Origin: Hyperoplus lanceolatus
Taxonomy: Eukaryota; Chordata; Actinopteri; Uranoscopiformes; Ammodytidae
Length of the DNA stretch: 64,000 nucleotides
Direction of reading: 5' to 3'
Assembly (NCBI GenBank): GCA_026929865.2
Contig: CM049414.1
Span: 21,677,501 to 21,741,500 of the forward strand
The position numbers and the translations under genes were made by a program. Positions within the stretch are counted from its first letter, which is position 1; every line of letters starts with the position of its first letter. This document shows, piece after piece, positions 11,112-23,390 of this stretch. The notes beneath the pieces were generated by a model. That model had not been told where the DNA came from, ran no database searches, and saw only the letters and a list, made by a program, of their open reading frames with translations.

Positions 11112-13537
11112 GGAGCTAGTTTTAAGGCTCAAAAAGGTCCTATTTATAGACTTTCGACCAGTGATTTATGATGTCAGACGTGACATCACAGATCATTCAG
11201 TGAGGACCTGTGGAATGAATCACTACAGATATTCTACAATTCTACTGTAACCCACTATGACACGGCTACAGTTCTATTCTAACCCATTATGACGTCACTA
11301 TAGTTCTACTCTACTACTAGTGCAGTGTGGAATATTGGTATATTTAGTGGAATCAAGTGGTGAAAGTTCTACTGTAGAGTGACAACGCTCCCTTGGCAAC
11401 CACTCCCTTTTGAATAATTACAGAAGCTACAGTGGCCTTTGTGGTTACATGAAGTGAGTCCCCTGATCAGAAAGGCCGTCAGCTTTGTCAGCTAGCTACG
11501 GCTACCCTACTTGGAGGAAAACACATACAATACGTGAAAAAAGGTTTGTTGGGAAAAAGTATTTGGGGAAAAAAACAGACTGTTGCTCGCTTCATTCTGA
11601 ACAATTTTTTTAAACACTTTATTTTGGATTTTTCTTTTTAAAAAACACAAACACACAACTGGAAAAGTGAACACACAAGCAAAAGACAAAACAACTAGCA
11701 TGGCGTACTCTACTTTAAAGGTTTCTTAGACATTGTTTTATTAAAGGTAAATGTAAAACATAAAATAAGAAGTCAAAAAGGTGTCATGAAGGTCACTTCA
11801 GCACTGTTTCTGGACACATTTTAATGAAATATGGTTTGCTATGAACATAGAAAATTTCCCATGATACCGGTTAGGCCTATACTTGTTTGAGTTCAATTCT
11901 GTTACGGGTAACTTGTGGTTGTGTTTAATGACTTGTTGTTGTGTTTTCCTAGCCTGGTCCTACCTGACCATCCAACTTCATTTCCTTTGTACAGATGATC
12001 TGGAATCGCTCAATTGACAAACTTTAAATCACTTGATGTCGGGTATCTGTTGTAGTTTAAAACTATGCCACTCTGAATCTGCCAACCAATTGCATAACAT
12101 GTGGTCGTGACATACAGTATGTCATGCGCCGGTGTTCTGACATTTTCTGCTCCCTTGTCAGATTTTGCTACCTATCAGAAAATACTACCCTACGTCATTG
12201 GTAGCATATAGACAATTACCTCAATCAAACGATGCACCCACTACAGAATCACGTTATTGTACACCACTACACACAGTGTAGCCTACAGTGTAGGAATATG
12301 GGGAGCATATTTTGATGCTGTTAGTGTTAAATAGCCTATATCAAATCATGCTACCCTATCAGAAAATGCTACCTTACTCTCTATCAAACGATGCTCCCAG
12401 TAGGCCTACATAATCACGTAATTTTACACCACTCATCCACACTGTAGGAATATTGGGAGCATATGTTGATGCTGATTTATAACATATTTATTGAAGATTT
12501 CAGGGGTACAGTAAGCTTAGTGAGACCAATTGTCTCTATCAAATAATGCTCCCACTACAGAATCACGTTACTTACACCACTACTCACCCCATGTAGCCTA
12601 CACTGAAAGCTTGGGGAGCATATTTTGATGCTCCTTTATAACGTTATTATAGATTTAGTAGTGTATAATGTGAGATCAATTGTCTCTATCAAATAATGCT
12701 CCCACTACAGAATCACGTTATTTTACACCACTACCCATGTACACGCCCCTCCCCCACCACCGGCGAAAACTTTTCCGGGTCTGGTAAAGTTATCACATAG
12801 AAAAGCCTATCATTTTATTTCTATATTCAGCAGCAAAGCCAGTGGCTACATGCACATTTGTACATGCTCATGGGTCAAAAGGCACAATTTAAACATATCT
12901 GTAGCATAATTACACAGTTAAAAACATGTTTTAAAGAAAATACTCGCCATCAGCCAAAAAGGTAGCAGAATGTGATGGCTGCTCACGCAGGATTATTATT
13001 TTTGGAATGTGCATGCGCAGAACCACTAGGGAGCAAAATCTGACGGGTAGCAGAAAATGACAAGTCACCGGCTTCAGACTACAACTGAAACTGGCGCACG
13101 CCATTGTTCTCAGCCACTCCCTCTTTCACTTATTGGACCGCCAAAAATCTGGTGGAGAAAACCCACTAATATACCGCAGGTCCAGACTGACTACTGAAGG
13201 GAAATGAAAATTGAGTGGAAGTACGAAGGCGGGCGGTGCCAGTAGTGTTTTCCTATTTGCCGTTGTGATTGACACTTCAGGCCGTAGTACTTCCTATAAG
13301 ACGGCTAGGCTCTTGAAGTTGTTGTGTTTTCCTTTTTGTTGTTTTGATTGACACAGATATTTGTAGGTCTCTAACCTGTGTCCATGGACACAGTTTTTTT
13401 TTTTTTTCAGGAGGTTGGTTCCTCCTGATTCCACCGCCAACTCCATACTACCGGAGCGCCCATCACTCGTATTAAGGCCTTGGCCACCGGGCCAGGTTGT
13501 CCCAGGAGCAAGCTCATGGGTCTAGGCAACGGCACGA
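11112..13537. repeat. Tandem repeat unit B (with a 935-bp insertion)
   Basis: Unit B repeats unit A in the same orientation from ggagctagttttaaggctc onward. At 11157-11175 it has the uninterrupted LINE target site. It carries its own insertion at 12133-13067; without it and one copy of the 4-bp duplication, the unit is about 1487 bp. The small ORF that appears at 10009-10212 and again at 11507-11701 on the minus strand is a by-product of this duplication. Confidence 0.88.
12133..13067. mobile_element. Inverted-repeat element with internal minisatellite
   Basis: Compared with unit A, 935 bp are inserted. They are flanked by ccgg at 12129-12132 and 13068-13071. The left end (tgacattttctgct near 12138) and right end (agcagaaaatgaca near 13050) are imperfect inverted repeats, continued by a second pair around cagattttgct. 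The interior repeats aatgctcccactacagaatc and ggagcatattttgatgct several times. No ORF of note; the superfamily is unknown. Confidence 0.7.
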
Positions 13538-13832
13538 GGAGCTAGTTTTAAGGCTCAAAAAGGTCCTATTTATAGACTTTCGACCAGTGATTTATGATGT
13601 CAGACGTGACATCACAGATCATTCAGTGAGGACCTGTGGAATGAATCACTACAGATATTCTACAATTCTACTGTAACCCACTATGACACGGCTACAGTTC
13701 TATTCTAACCCATTATGACATCACTATAGTTCTACTCTACTACTAGTGCAGTGTGGAATATTGGAATATTTAGTGGAATCAAGTGGTGAAAGTTCTAGAG
13801 TGACAACACTCCCTTGGCAACCAATCCCTTTC
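13538..13832. repeat. Tandem repeat unit C (partial)
   Basis: The third copy begins at gctagttttaaggctc and follows units A and B to about ccttggcaaccaatccc, after which similarity stops. It also contains the intact LINE target (ccagtgatttatgatg near 13581). Confidence 0.85.
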
Positions 13833-14406
13833 GATAACGGTGTGCCTATTCCGTTATGTTTTCTATTTTGTGTAATGACATAGTTTTCTGTAAGAAACTT
13901 TCTGTTTTCTTTTACCTGCTAGACATGCAGTACATTTTAATCAGGAGGCCTAGAGAATATAGGCCTAGTGATGAACAAATAATAGTTTGAAATTATTTGG
14001 GAACCACACAGCTATTGTGTTCATTTAGTTAATTCATTATTTCATCTTATTTTATTCTTGCTCTTTCTTTCTTTTTTTTTGTATTGTATATACTTTATAG
14101 ATACATTTTATCGTACTTATTATCCTATGTTATTCCTGTTTTCTCTGTTCATATGTGTATGTTATCCTTGTAAATTGTGTTTATTGTGTATGCTTGTCGT
14201 CAACCAGATTACCGTACCACCAGAAGTTGAAACAGAAACATGCTTGTCTGTTTTATACAGTAGCCTACATCAGCCAAACATGTCTTTATTATTGGCCGCT
14301 GGGTGGCAGTGTGCGCACGTGCGTGCAGTCAGCCGAAAATAACACGAGGGCATATGAGGGGCTCTGACATCATCTTCTAGCGACGGTCGACTTTCTAGAC
14401 TTCACC
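13833..14406. promoter_or_regulatory. Upstream region of rpl7l1
   Basis: The first part is AT-rich with no repeat recognised. The last 120 bp before the start codon are more GC-rich (gtgcgcacgtgcgtgcag near 14311) and are the likely core promoter and 5' UTR. The start site was not located. Confidence 0.35.
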
Positions 14407-15352
14407 ATGGCCGAAGCTGAGTATGTCTTTATTTTACATTTTATCTGAGTCCATCCGTCCTTTTTTAATAAGCTGTTGTATTGTTTCGATACATTCTAAG
14501 ACATTAAAGTTCACTGCTTCGGTTTGATATACATATTTAGACGATTGATAGTAAGAAACAGCGGATTCTAGGACATTTAATTTCCCATAGGGCCAAGTGT
14601 TTACCACAGAGATACAGCCACAGCATAGCTCGCTAAGTGTTTTGCCAATATTTGGAACATTTACCTGTAGTTAAACATCATGTATTTCACGCGTTTATGA
14701 CGTTACTATAGTAACTTTGACAACCGTAGGCTGAATGTAGTGAACTGTTACCAATGGCTCGTTGTATCACATGTTCTTTTAAAACGTTGTGTGTGTGTCG
14801 CCTCTATTTTCAGACCTAAGAAGGTGATCAAGTTGGTTCCCGAGTATCTCCTTAAAAAGAGGAAAGCATACCAGGCCATCAAAGCCACACAGGCCAAGCT
14901 AGCTCTGCTTGAGAAGACAAAGGTAAGACTTTGGTTTCCTTTAAGATTGTTTAGTAACATATTCAGTGTCAAGGGTTAGGGCCACGTTGAAGCCTATTGT
15001 GTCAAATTGAATACAGGTAAAATAAGAATTAGGAACGTGCTGTTGTGACAGTGACAGTTGGACCATGGTTGACTGCAACCAAATGTAGACTTGTTGCTAA
15101 ACCAGTAACAGACACGTTATTTTTTACCCACTGCTGCTTGCGTGTGTATTCCCGTAACCCTGCAGGTATCAAAAGGCAAACCGTTAAAGTTCAAGCGTTT
15201 GGAAGACCATTTGAAAGACAGTCACAGGAGGCATCGCGATGAGACGCGTATCCGGAGAGCTGAGCACAGGCCGGCCGCCCCTCTGCCTCCTGCCAAGAAC
15301 AAGCTAGCCTTCGCCGTCCGCATCAGAGAGTGAGTACTGCCATCTGTGTATG

Positions 15353-15439
<87 letters not shown>

Positions 15440-18164
15440 AATGGGTGAATGTGGTAAGAATTGTAAAGTCCTTTAGGACTGAGAAAATCGGTTAAAAAGC
15501 GCTATATAAGTTGAGTCTATTTACCATTTAGTGCTTTGTCCCAGCTAGTGGTTTTATTAAATGATATTCCTCCCTTCAAAATGAACAGGTTTAGACTGTC
15601 ATCCAATTACCTCCTCACAGTGTATATTACCAAAGTGGCAACGATTTGAGTCTGTGGCAGGACAAATAAGACTTTGGCACATGGGCTGCCACAGACGCTT
15701 TCAATATGTGATGTAAAAAGGGCCTGTTACATATGATCTTGTGTATTCAACAAATAAAAAAGAGAGTTGTGGCTGTGTATAAGCTCTTCGTAAACACCAT
15801 CTTGAGGTTGGTACTTCTGAAACCTATTAGGTCAAATCACTAACTTTAATACTCCAATGACTTGCTCACTCTCACCAACCTCAGCATTTCGATATACGAT
15901 GTTAAAAGAGCCGGTTACGACATATCTTGTCTATTACAGTGTGTATATACGGGGAAAACGGTTGTATTTGAGTATCAATGCATTATTAAGAATAATAAAA
16001 GTTGCCCCCTATTTGCCCACCCTGGACTAACAATTGGCCTTGGTGATAACACAGGGGGGCAGAGTGACTCTCTCATAAACCTGTGGTGAAGGCTCAATTC
16101 CTCGCCTCGGATCCTGTCGGGAGAAACAAACACACATTGCATTTAAGATTAGTCTTAAATGTATTACTGCTGAAGTGGCACTAAGGCACTGTTCCTCAAC
16201 TCAAACCTTTTTCCTGAAAAAAAAAAAAAAAAAAAGAATAATAATAAAAGCATAATCAAGACTGTTTCAGTCAGTGCGTTTTCATGGCACAGCTAGATTG
16301 GATTAAGACATATACCGAACTAGACACTCGAACGGACCGTGTTACATGTCTGAGTATACATGGCCTTTCAGGAATCGGATAAATGTCCGATGCATGGCTG
16401 TCTCCACTATGCTAGGTGGCGCTGTAGCCCTTTCAACAAGTGGTTATAGAGCCAAGTCCGGTTCCCTTCCGGCAACAACCCTACTATTTTTTACATGGTC
16501 TCCTTCCACTTCAATGTGAAATCCACCGGGAGGGATTCTCAAGCGCAGAACGCAAACTCCGATATGCGATGTCCGATCCCTGTATACATGCAGAGAGAAT
16601 GCCGACTATGAACGAGTTAACTAGGTGTTCTTATCCGACTTCGCTTGTCTGTTAATGTGCGGTTTTCTGTGCGAAGTAGATCGGATAAAAGTGTTTACAT
16701 GCATTTTACAAGTCCTGTTGAAGTCTTATTCGTTTATTTACCCGATTATGAGTCTGCATGTAAACGCACTGACTGTGCTAAACCTGGATGATCCTCTCCT
16801 GTCCTGTTAGGATCAAAGGCGTCAGTCCCAAAGTGATGAAGACGGTCCAGATGTTGAGGCTGAGGAAGATCTTCAGCGGCGCCTTCGTCAAAATCAACAA
16901 GACGTCTGTGGCCATGATGAAGGTGGTGGAGCCCTACGTGGCCTGGGGGTGAGTAGAGAGTGACAGTTTGTGCTTGAAAAGGTTAAAGACCTACTTCACT
17001 GGTGGGAATATGAAGGTGTATTGAACTCCGAGATCCTATGTAGTATAAATGTGCAACCATTTTTGAAATCGGTTCATCCTAGCCTGAGAAAAGGCCGAAA
17101 GAGTGTTTTAATGGTCTTCACTGTCTAACCCTACATTTTACAGATGTGACATCACTTCTGTAAAAATGTAGGATTAACAGGACAGCTGGGCCAAGGGAAG
17201 ACTGAGGAAATTTAAAAAACTAATTCATTATATTTTAATAGCAATGTTATGGTTCCGTATGGGTGAAGTATTCCTTTAAGCTTTGATTTGAATTGGTTGT
17301 CTTGTTTGTATTTTGCATTTTATTTACACGTGGTAATGTCCCTATTAGATTTCCAAACTTGAAGTCTGTTCGTGAGCTCATTCTGAAGAGAGGACAGACC
17401 AGGATAGGAAGGAGGGGTGTCCCTCTCACAGACAACACCTTCATCGAGCAGCACATGGGTAAGTGACCTCCACAGATAGATTTAGCTACTTCATAACGAT
17501 AGCAGGGCAAACCACCAACAATCATGCAAGGCTCCTTTTTTGATTTTTTTACATTTTATGAATCAAGAAATACTATTCACAGGTCTTGAAAAAAACACAG
17601 GCATTTTTTTAATAACAATGTAATAAAAATCAGACAATGTGAGTATTGATAAAAACTAATGTTGAGATAATGGCTATTCAATAGGTTTGTATAGGAGAAA
17701 TATACCGACGCAAACAAACAAGGTTTTAGAAAAATAAAAAAATTAATGTACATTGTAGACCTTTTTGTTTTTATACAAGTACGAAAGAAGACGCGTTACT
17801 AGAGGCAACACAAAAGTTGCATGTGAATAGACAAAAATCGAAATTGACCAGTGCTTGAAAAAACAATGTTTGAATGCCTGGCCTTATTCCTCTCTCTTTG
17901 GTCTTGTTCCCACTCTTGCTACCATCCTCACATTCTGCTTACCTCCACTCACCAGGTAAACATGGCATCATCTGTTTGGAGGACCTGATCCATGAGATCT
18001 ACTCGGTGGGTCGGGGCTTCCGGGCGACAAACAACTTCCTGATGCCGTTCAAGCTGTCAGTGGCTCGTCACGCGGCCAAGGACAAGGCCGGAATGCTGAA
18101 AGACCTGGGGAACCCCGGGTTCCGCGGCAAAGACATTAACGCCATCGTCAGACTACTCAACTGA
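14407..18164 (+). CDS. rpl7l1: Ribosomal protein uL30-like 1 (RPL7-like 1)
   Basis: Coding exons: 14407-14420, 14814-14922, 15166-15329, 16811-16948, 17349-17458 and 17956-18164. All introns are GT-AG, the joined frame is open, and the product is 247 aa, near the human length. The start ATG sits in caccatgg. The N-terminal basic region ([19 protein letters not shown]) is followed by the uL30 fold: SGAFVKINK and [19 protein letters not shown] are family hallmarks, as is the C-terminal [18 protein letters not shown]. It matches RPL7L1 better than RPL7, having the short lysine-rich N-terminus and the [11 protein letters not shown] insert region. The family is nucleolar and acts in pre-60S assembly, and RPL7L1 is regarded as a counterpart of yeast Rlp7. 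Introns carry a TG repeat, a SINE tail and a TTAA-flanked element. The gene is intact. Confidence 0.95.
15353..15437. repeat. (GT)n microsatellite in rpl7l1 intron 3
   Basis: About 42 GT units, starting some 20 bp after the donor of exon 3 and running into a SINE tail. Confidence 0.95.
15438..15532 (+). mobile_element. SINE 3' tail fragment
   Basis: The sequence gaatgggtgaatgtg, then aaaaagcgctatataag and ctatttaccattta, matches the 3' half of the SINE at 3655-3937. The tRNA-like head is missing and is replaced by the GT repeat. Confidence 0.75.
16983..17279. mobile_element. TTAA-flanked MITE in rpl7l1 intron 4 (family 2, copy 1)
   Basis: Bounded by TTAA at both ends, with imperfect inverted termini (ttaaagacctacttcac and gtgaagtattcctttaa). 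A second copy is at 21544-21797. Non-coding. Confidence 0.75.
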
Positions 18165-18673
18165 GGAGACACTTATCCAAGATGGACGCTCAGCAGCATC
18201 TTCAAGGATGTGTTACTTCTTTAAAAAAGCAAATGGAAATGACAACATATTGCTGTGGCAGAGAAGCTTGTGGCTTTCACTCAGTCACGTTTAATATTTG
18301 TTTATCTGTACACCCATTCTCTGGTTACCACGACGGCACGCCGGGAGATAAACAGAAGGACCTGAAGTGGATTCCCTTCGTAATTCCTTTTCTTTTCTTT
18401 TTTTAATTCAAGTATAACAAATGATATAATAGTGCCCCTGGCCACAGACTTGGAAGCATTTGTGCTCTTTGGTGAAAGTGTAAAAATATTTTAAAACATT
18501 TGTGAAATGTAAAATATCGTCTCCTAAAGGGTGCTTAGTGGCTTCACATTATTCCTGAAGTTGTCAGAGGAATGGATCACTACAGGCTATATGCAAAGAG
18601 TATTGTTGGTGTGAAAGCTGTAAAGTCTGAAGTAAATTCATTGATTTATGATTCACTGTTAATACCGTTTTAC

Positions 18674-18679
18674 AATAAA
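18674..18679 (+). terminator. Candidate poly(A) signal of rpl7l1
   Basis: AATAAA (within acaataaataaac) lies about 510 bp after the rpl7l1 stop codon and is the first canonical signal downstream. Cleavage site not confirmed. Confidence 0.5.
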
Positions 18680-18819
18680 TAAACAAACAATGATTTAGTA
18701 CTTTTGGAATGATATCTTAAAATGTTTAACTCAAAATGGGGGCCTGTGTGTGTGGTCTCAGCTCTGGCGTTGGTCATTTGATCAGCAAAGTAAATTTTTT
18801 GTATTATCAATACATGCAA

Positions 18820-19042
18820 TTAAAGGTGGAGTCAGTGATTCTGGATAAAGCTAGTGGTCAGTTGTTACACAGCCTAGGCTCTGTAAAGGGGCATGTTGCT
18901 ATGATGGGCCCCTTTGTTTACATTCCAGTTCAGAGCCTAGGCTGTGTATTAACACCCGATTTTGTGAGGAGAAATTCACTGATGTTTTGTTTACAGTGTT
19001 TTTGACAAGCATTCTCCAGAATTGTTGACTCCACTTTTTTAA
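18820..19042. mobile_element. Palindromic TTAA MITE (family 1)
   Basis: Starts ttaaaggtggagtcag and ends gactccacttttttaa. Two halves around cagcctaggctctg and gagcctaggctgtg are inverted copies, so the whole element can fold on itself. It is the most complete intergenic copy of a family with at least nine members here. Confidence 0.8.
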
Positions 19043-21543
19043 GGCTAAGGGATTGAATAGGTTGTAAATAGTAATGTTTGTACTGCCATGCCCCTGCGGT
19101 ACTAAACTGGTGTCACTATGAATCCAATGATACACATGAGTCACCAGCTGGAGGAGGGGAAAGATGTGGAGACCTATGCAGCTGCGCGCTCACCAATGCG
19201 CACAGGGACAAATGGAGGATGGCGTCGTGACTGTCACTGATTTGTTCTAAACTCTGGCTGGATGCTGATGTTTGTCAGTGGCGAGATGCATGCGATGGAG
19301 GATGGTCCTGTCAAAATGTACTCGCACTTGCCGTCGACATAGAAGAGAAAAAAAGGTAAGAAACGGATAACCTTGTGCGTGTTATTGCAGGGGGAGAAAT
19401 TGGCTAATCAACTAAATCAATCCGCGACCATTGCCATGGTAATTAATTACCATGTTGACGTTTTTCCCTGCCTCCAGCGCAGTACTGGATTCAGACTGGC
19501 GTCACGAGAAACGTTAAACCTGGTCCATATCTGCCCACCCCACGTCACCTTGTTTCACAACAAACGCACATGAAGGAAGCCATGGTATTTCTCAATGAAT
19601 GTCTACAGTTTAAGCGTTGTCATTCTCTGAGGTCACATGCGATGTCCCTCAGAAAGAATTGAATCCAATTTATGTATTTCCAAATGGAAAGCTTGTGCTC
19701 ATCAGCAATGTACAGTAATTAAATATATTTTAGAACGCCGAAGCACGTGCTGTGCTGCCTTTAAGAATGTCGGGAAAGGTCGATATTGAAAGGATAGGGG
19801 AAACTGGACCAATGACAGTTGAATGAATGCTAGGCTGATGCAGCGTCAAATAACTGAAATTGCAATAGCGCGGTACAACCGACTCTCTTGTGATTTGCGT
19901 GTTAACTATAAAGTAGTGTTTTTCGTTTTGACCAGAACGATTCAAACTGCGGGTGCAACAATAGCATACAACACGACGCACGAAAATAGTTTTTTGTTAC
20001 TGTGTTGGGTTCGAATGTCAAGTTTACAAGGAGCATTGAAGGCAGCATCCAATTTAATGTCAAGGAGAATGGGCGGTCTGTCTGTGTCAACCAATACTAC
20101 GAGCAGACTACGAGCAGTAGTTTGGTCTGACTGGCTGTGTGAGACTAGTGTCAACCGGTGTCAACCCAACGCTTAAACCAACCAACAGATGCGAGTGTGG
20201 CTCCAGTGTTTTGGCAGCGGAGAGAGGTCAAAGGTAGGCCTATGCCATTCTGGTTCATTATTTCCTTCAATGGTTCTTCACATTAAACATTCTGATGCGT
20301 GGCGTCGTCACTGAAGGCACGCCTCGGAGGTTGCCATGCCTGGTATTAGTGTCACGTTGGTGCACGCGGTTGCTGAGTAAAGTTTGGATGATAGGGAAGC
20401 AGGACCATGTGGGCGCATAAAACCGGTTTTGTGTGTGTACTCGTTCACTCTGGTTGTGGTTTCTTTAGGTTGTGGTGGTAAATAATGCGGCTGTTAGTAG
20501 TTACAGAATAGCTGGGTCAGGTCTCGTTTACTGCACCAAGCGAGCGGTTCAGCACAGCAGCCCCACTAGCAAGTGTAAGTAAGCCGGTTTGGCTAGCTCA
20601 TAGTAGGCAGCTGAAATTAATGACTGGAGGCCCTGTTGGGACTTATTAGACGAGTGAGTAGCAATTATGTGTATGTTCACGTTGCGTATTCACTGAGGTG
20701 AAGTGAAATCCTCGTTCTGTCATCGTTTGCGAAAACCCGGTAAAACCATCCGCTGTTGGATTTCACATGCGCGTCTATTCGTGTCTTTACAGTAGCCTAC
20801 CTGTTATAGGAGAAAATACATTAATAATAAAAGGTTTGCTAAAAGCGCAATCGGATAGTTCATGAGTGTGACAATATCCATTTACAAGTATTAAACTGCT
20901 GTCCAGGGAAACTATTACTGTCCTGTCAACTACTGTCCCTGCAAATGACGTTAGACGACAGTTATAATGTATTCATAGTGAACTGCCATACAAGCATAAA
21001 GGGGGTTTGCAGAAATTCGCAACGGCTATCTCTTCAGGAGGACACTGACTATGTAATGACCAAGTTTTTAGTTATTTTACTGTATAATAAATCAGGCACA
21101 GTCAGTTCAAAAACTCTTAATACATTGTAACATCTTGAACTGGATTGATATTTTCTCAAAAGAAAACTTATAATAAGTGTGCTATGATTTTAAATGTAAT
21201 GTAGTTTAGGGGGAACACTCAGACGTCAGCATGCAGAGTCTACGTCAGGTTGCATGGTGTCATTTGCAACCTATAGAATATTTTAGATAATAGAAAAGTT
21301 GGTTAATTTTACAGTGCTTATAGTTGCCATTGAGCAACTGTACAGACACTGGTACACACAGTTAGTTCCACCTCCCATAATGGAAACTCTGGAATTTCGT
21401 GGACCATCTTGAGAGTCACGCTGACATCTGTTATCTACTACGAGGAATAATCCATATGCTGCAGGCTAATGATTACACTCAACCTTCAGCCAAATGTCAT
21501 TCTCTTTTAGTGTCAAATGTGGTGGTTCATTAACAGTTGTCAC
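19043..21543. other. Intergenic stretch, possible distal promoter
   Basis: No protein-coding exon was recognised. A GC-balanced part at about 20150-20600 contains donor-like sequences (caaaggtaggcc near 20230 and caagtgtaagtaagcc near 20570). It could hold a non-coding first exon of slc5a6, eight kb downstream. This is a guess that only transcript data can settle. Confidence 0.25.
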
Positions 21544-21797
21544 TTAAAGACCTACTTCACTGGTCGGAATATGAAGGTGTAGTGAACTCTGAGATCCTAT
21601 GTAGTATACTATAAATGTGCAAACATTTTTGAAACTGGTTTATCCTAGCCTGGGAAAAGGCAGAAAGAGTTTTCATGGTCTCACTGTCTAACTCTACATT
21701 TTACTTGTGAGTGAAGAAAAACCTCATTCATTATATTATAATAGCGATTTTATAATGATAAGAACACCGGTTCTGTATGGGTGAAGTATTCCTTTAA
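21544..21797. mobile_element. TTAA-flanked MITE (family 2, copy 2)
   Basis: Same ends and interior as 16983-17279 (ttaaagacctacttcac to gtgaagtattcctttaa), with an internal deletion. It directly abuts the LINE that follows. Confidence 0.75.
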
Positions 21798-22706
21798 GTT
21801 TTAACGATAAAACTGAAGTAATTGTCTTTGGTGCCAAAGATGAACAATTAAAGGTCAGCGCACAACTTACATCCATTATGTTAGAAACCACACCCCAAGC
21901 CAGAAATCTTGGTGTTGTTATAGACTCCGACTTGAATTTCAAGAAACACATAAAATCAATTAAAAAATCAGCCTACTACCACCTAAAAAACATATCAAGA
22001 ATTAAAGGGCTTATGTCTCAGCAAGATTTAGAAAAACTTGTCCATGCATTTATCTTTAGTAGACTTGACTACTGTAACAGTGTCCTTGCTGGCCTTCCAA
22101 AAAAATCTATCAGACAGCTTCAGCTAATTCAGAACGCTGCTGACCGAGTCCTCACTAGGACCAAAAAAGTGGATCACATTACCCCAGTTCTGAGGTCTTT
22201 ACACTGGCTTCCAGTCACTCAAAGAATTGATTTCAAAATACTGATGTTGGTTTATAAAGCACTAAATGGTTTAGGGCCAAAATACATTACTGATATGCTG
22301 TTACGTTATGAACCGTCCAGAGCCCTTAGGTCGTCTGGGACAGGTCTACTTACAGTCCTTAGAGTTAGGACTAAACAAGGAGAAGCAGCTTTTAGTTGTT
22401 ATGCACCAAATCTCTGGAACAAACTCCCAGAGAACTTGAGGTCTGCTGCAACTCTCAGTTCTTTTAAATCGAGTCTGAAGACTTTTTTGTTTCCATTTTA
22501 ACCTGCAATTTTCATTTTATTTGCTTCTTTTATTTGCTTTTAAATGTTTTTAAATCGAGTTTTAATTTTTTTTTATTTGCTTCTTTTATTCGCTTTTAAA
22601 TGTTTTATAATGTGTTTTATGTATTCTAATCTTGCCTCTGTAAAGCACTTTGAGTGGCCTTGTGTCTGAATTGTGCTATATAAATAAACTTGCCTTGCCT
22701 TGCCTA
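21798..22706 (+). mobile_element. L2-like LINE fragment with CCTTG tail
   Basis: 21798-22501 encodes the C-terminal third of a fish L2-like LINE protein: [69 protein letters not shown] and a terminal [13 protein letters not shown] stop. The 3' untranslated part ends with gtgctatataaataaacttg and a short CCTTG repeat. The reverse transcriptase core is absent because of 5' truncation. Related copies lie at 30020-30132 and 45790-46255. Confidence 0.88.
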
Positions 22707-23291
22707 AGACTAACAGTGTTAATGTGATGTTTTAGTTCAGTTTAAACAGTTCCTGTCAATACAACAGCGCATGCATATCTTCACTCACAACCCGTTCTTT
22801 TAGAAGTGATGTTTTCCACATTAATCAGTGGTGGTGATATTATCATGTTATATTTCCCTTGTCAGTAACTCTTTATCTCGTCTCTTTATAAAAGCAAAAG
22901 TGATGCCTCCAGTATTTTAGCTCTTCCCTCACAGTTGGAGGTGTTGGTAGCTAGTGCACAGGGCAGGCCAGGGTTCAGTGGAAGGTTTAATGATTACTCA
23001 AATGATTGGCCTTCTCTCTGTCACTGAGATACTGTAAGCAGAACATGCACACATTCCGAAGATGACAGTAAACCGCCTGTGAGTAAGCATGCACGTGTCA
23101 TTTATGTAGTCGATAGACTCAATAATATGCATGCAGCTTAACCAGAAGGGCATTTCACTCTGAAAAGTAAGTCCTTTTTATATACCAACAGGGCTCAGTT
23201 CAAAGGTAGTCATCTCCTCATAGTGGTGTTGTTGTTATCTGGCTTTAAAATATTATGCTACACACAGTAGATCTGAGAATCGACTGGTGTT
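22707..23291. other. Intergenic, nothing recognised
   Basis: Anonymous non-coding sequence. No repeat termini, coding signal or RNA gene was seen. Confidence 0.4.
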
Positions 23292-23390
23292 TAAAGGTGG
23301 AGTCAGCGATTCTGGAGAATTATTGTGGTCAAAATAACTCTTTGGCAAAACCAGTCACATACCCTTTGTTTACCAGTTTAAGATAATATG
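23292..23390. mobile_element. Partial TTAA MITE (family 1)
   Basis: Begins ttaaaggtggagtcagcg and retains only part of the left arm, ending near ccctttgtttaccag. Confidence 0.6.

Noticed and set aside
10009-11701. Two nearly identical small minus-strand ORFs (MLVVLSFACVFT...) as a duplicated gene
   Set aside because: They are produced by the 1.5-kb tandem repeat, have no recognisable domain and differ by frameshifts.
15045-15242. Alternative frame at rpl7l1 exon 3
   Set aside because: Shadow of the real exon (15166-15329), whose frame matches the family and joins in phase.
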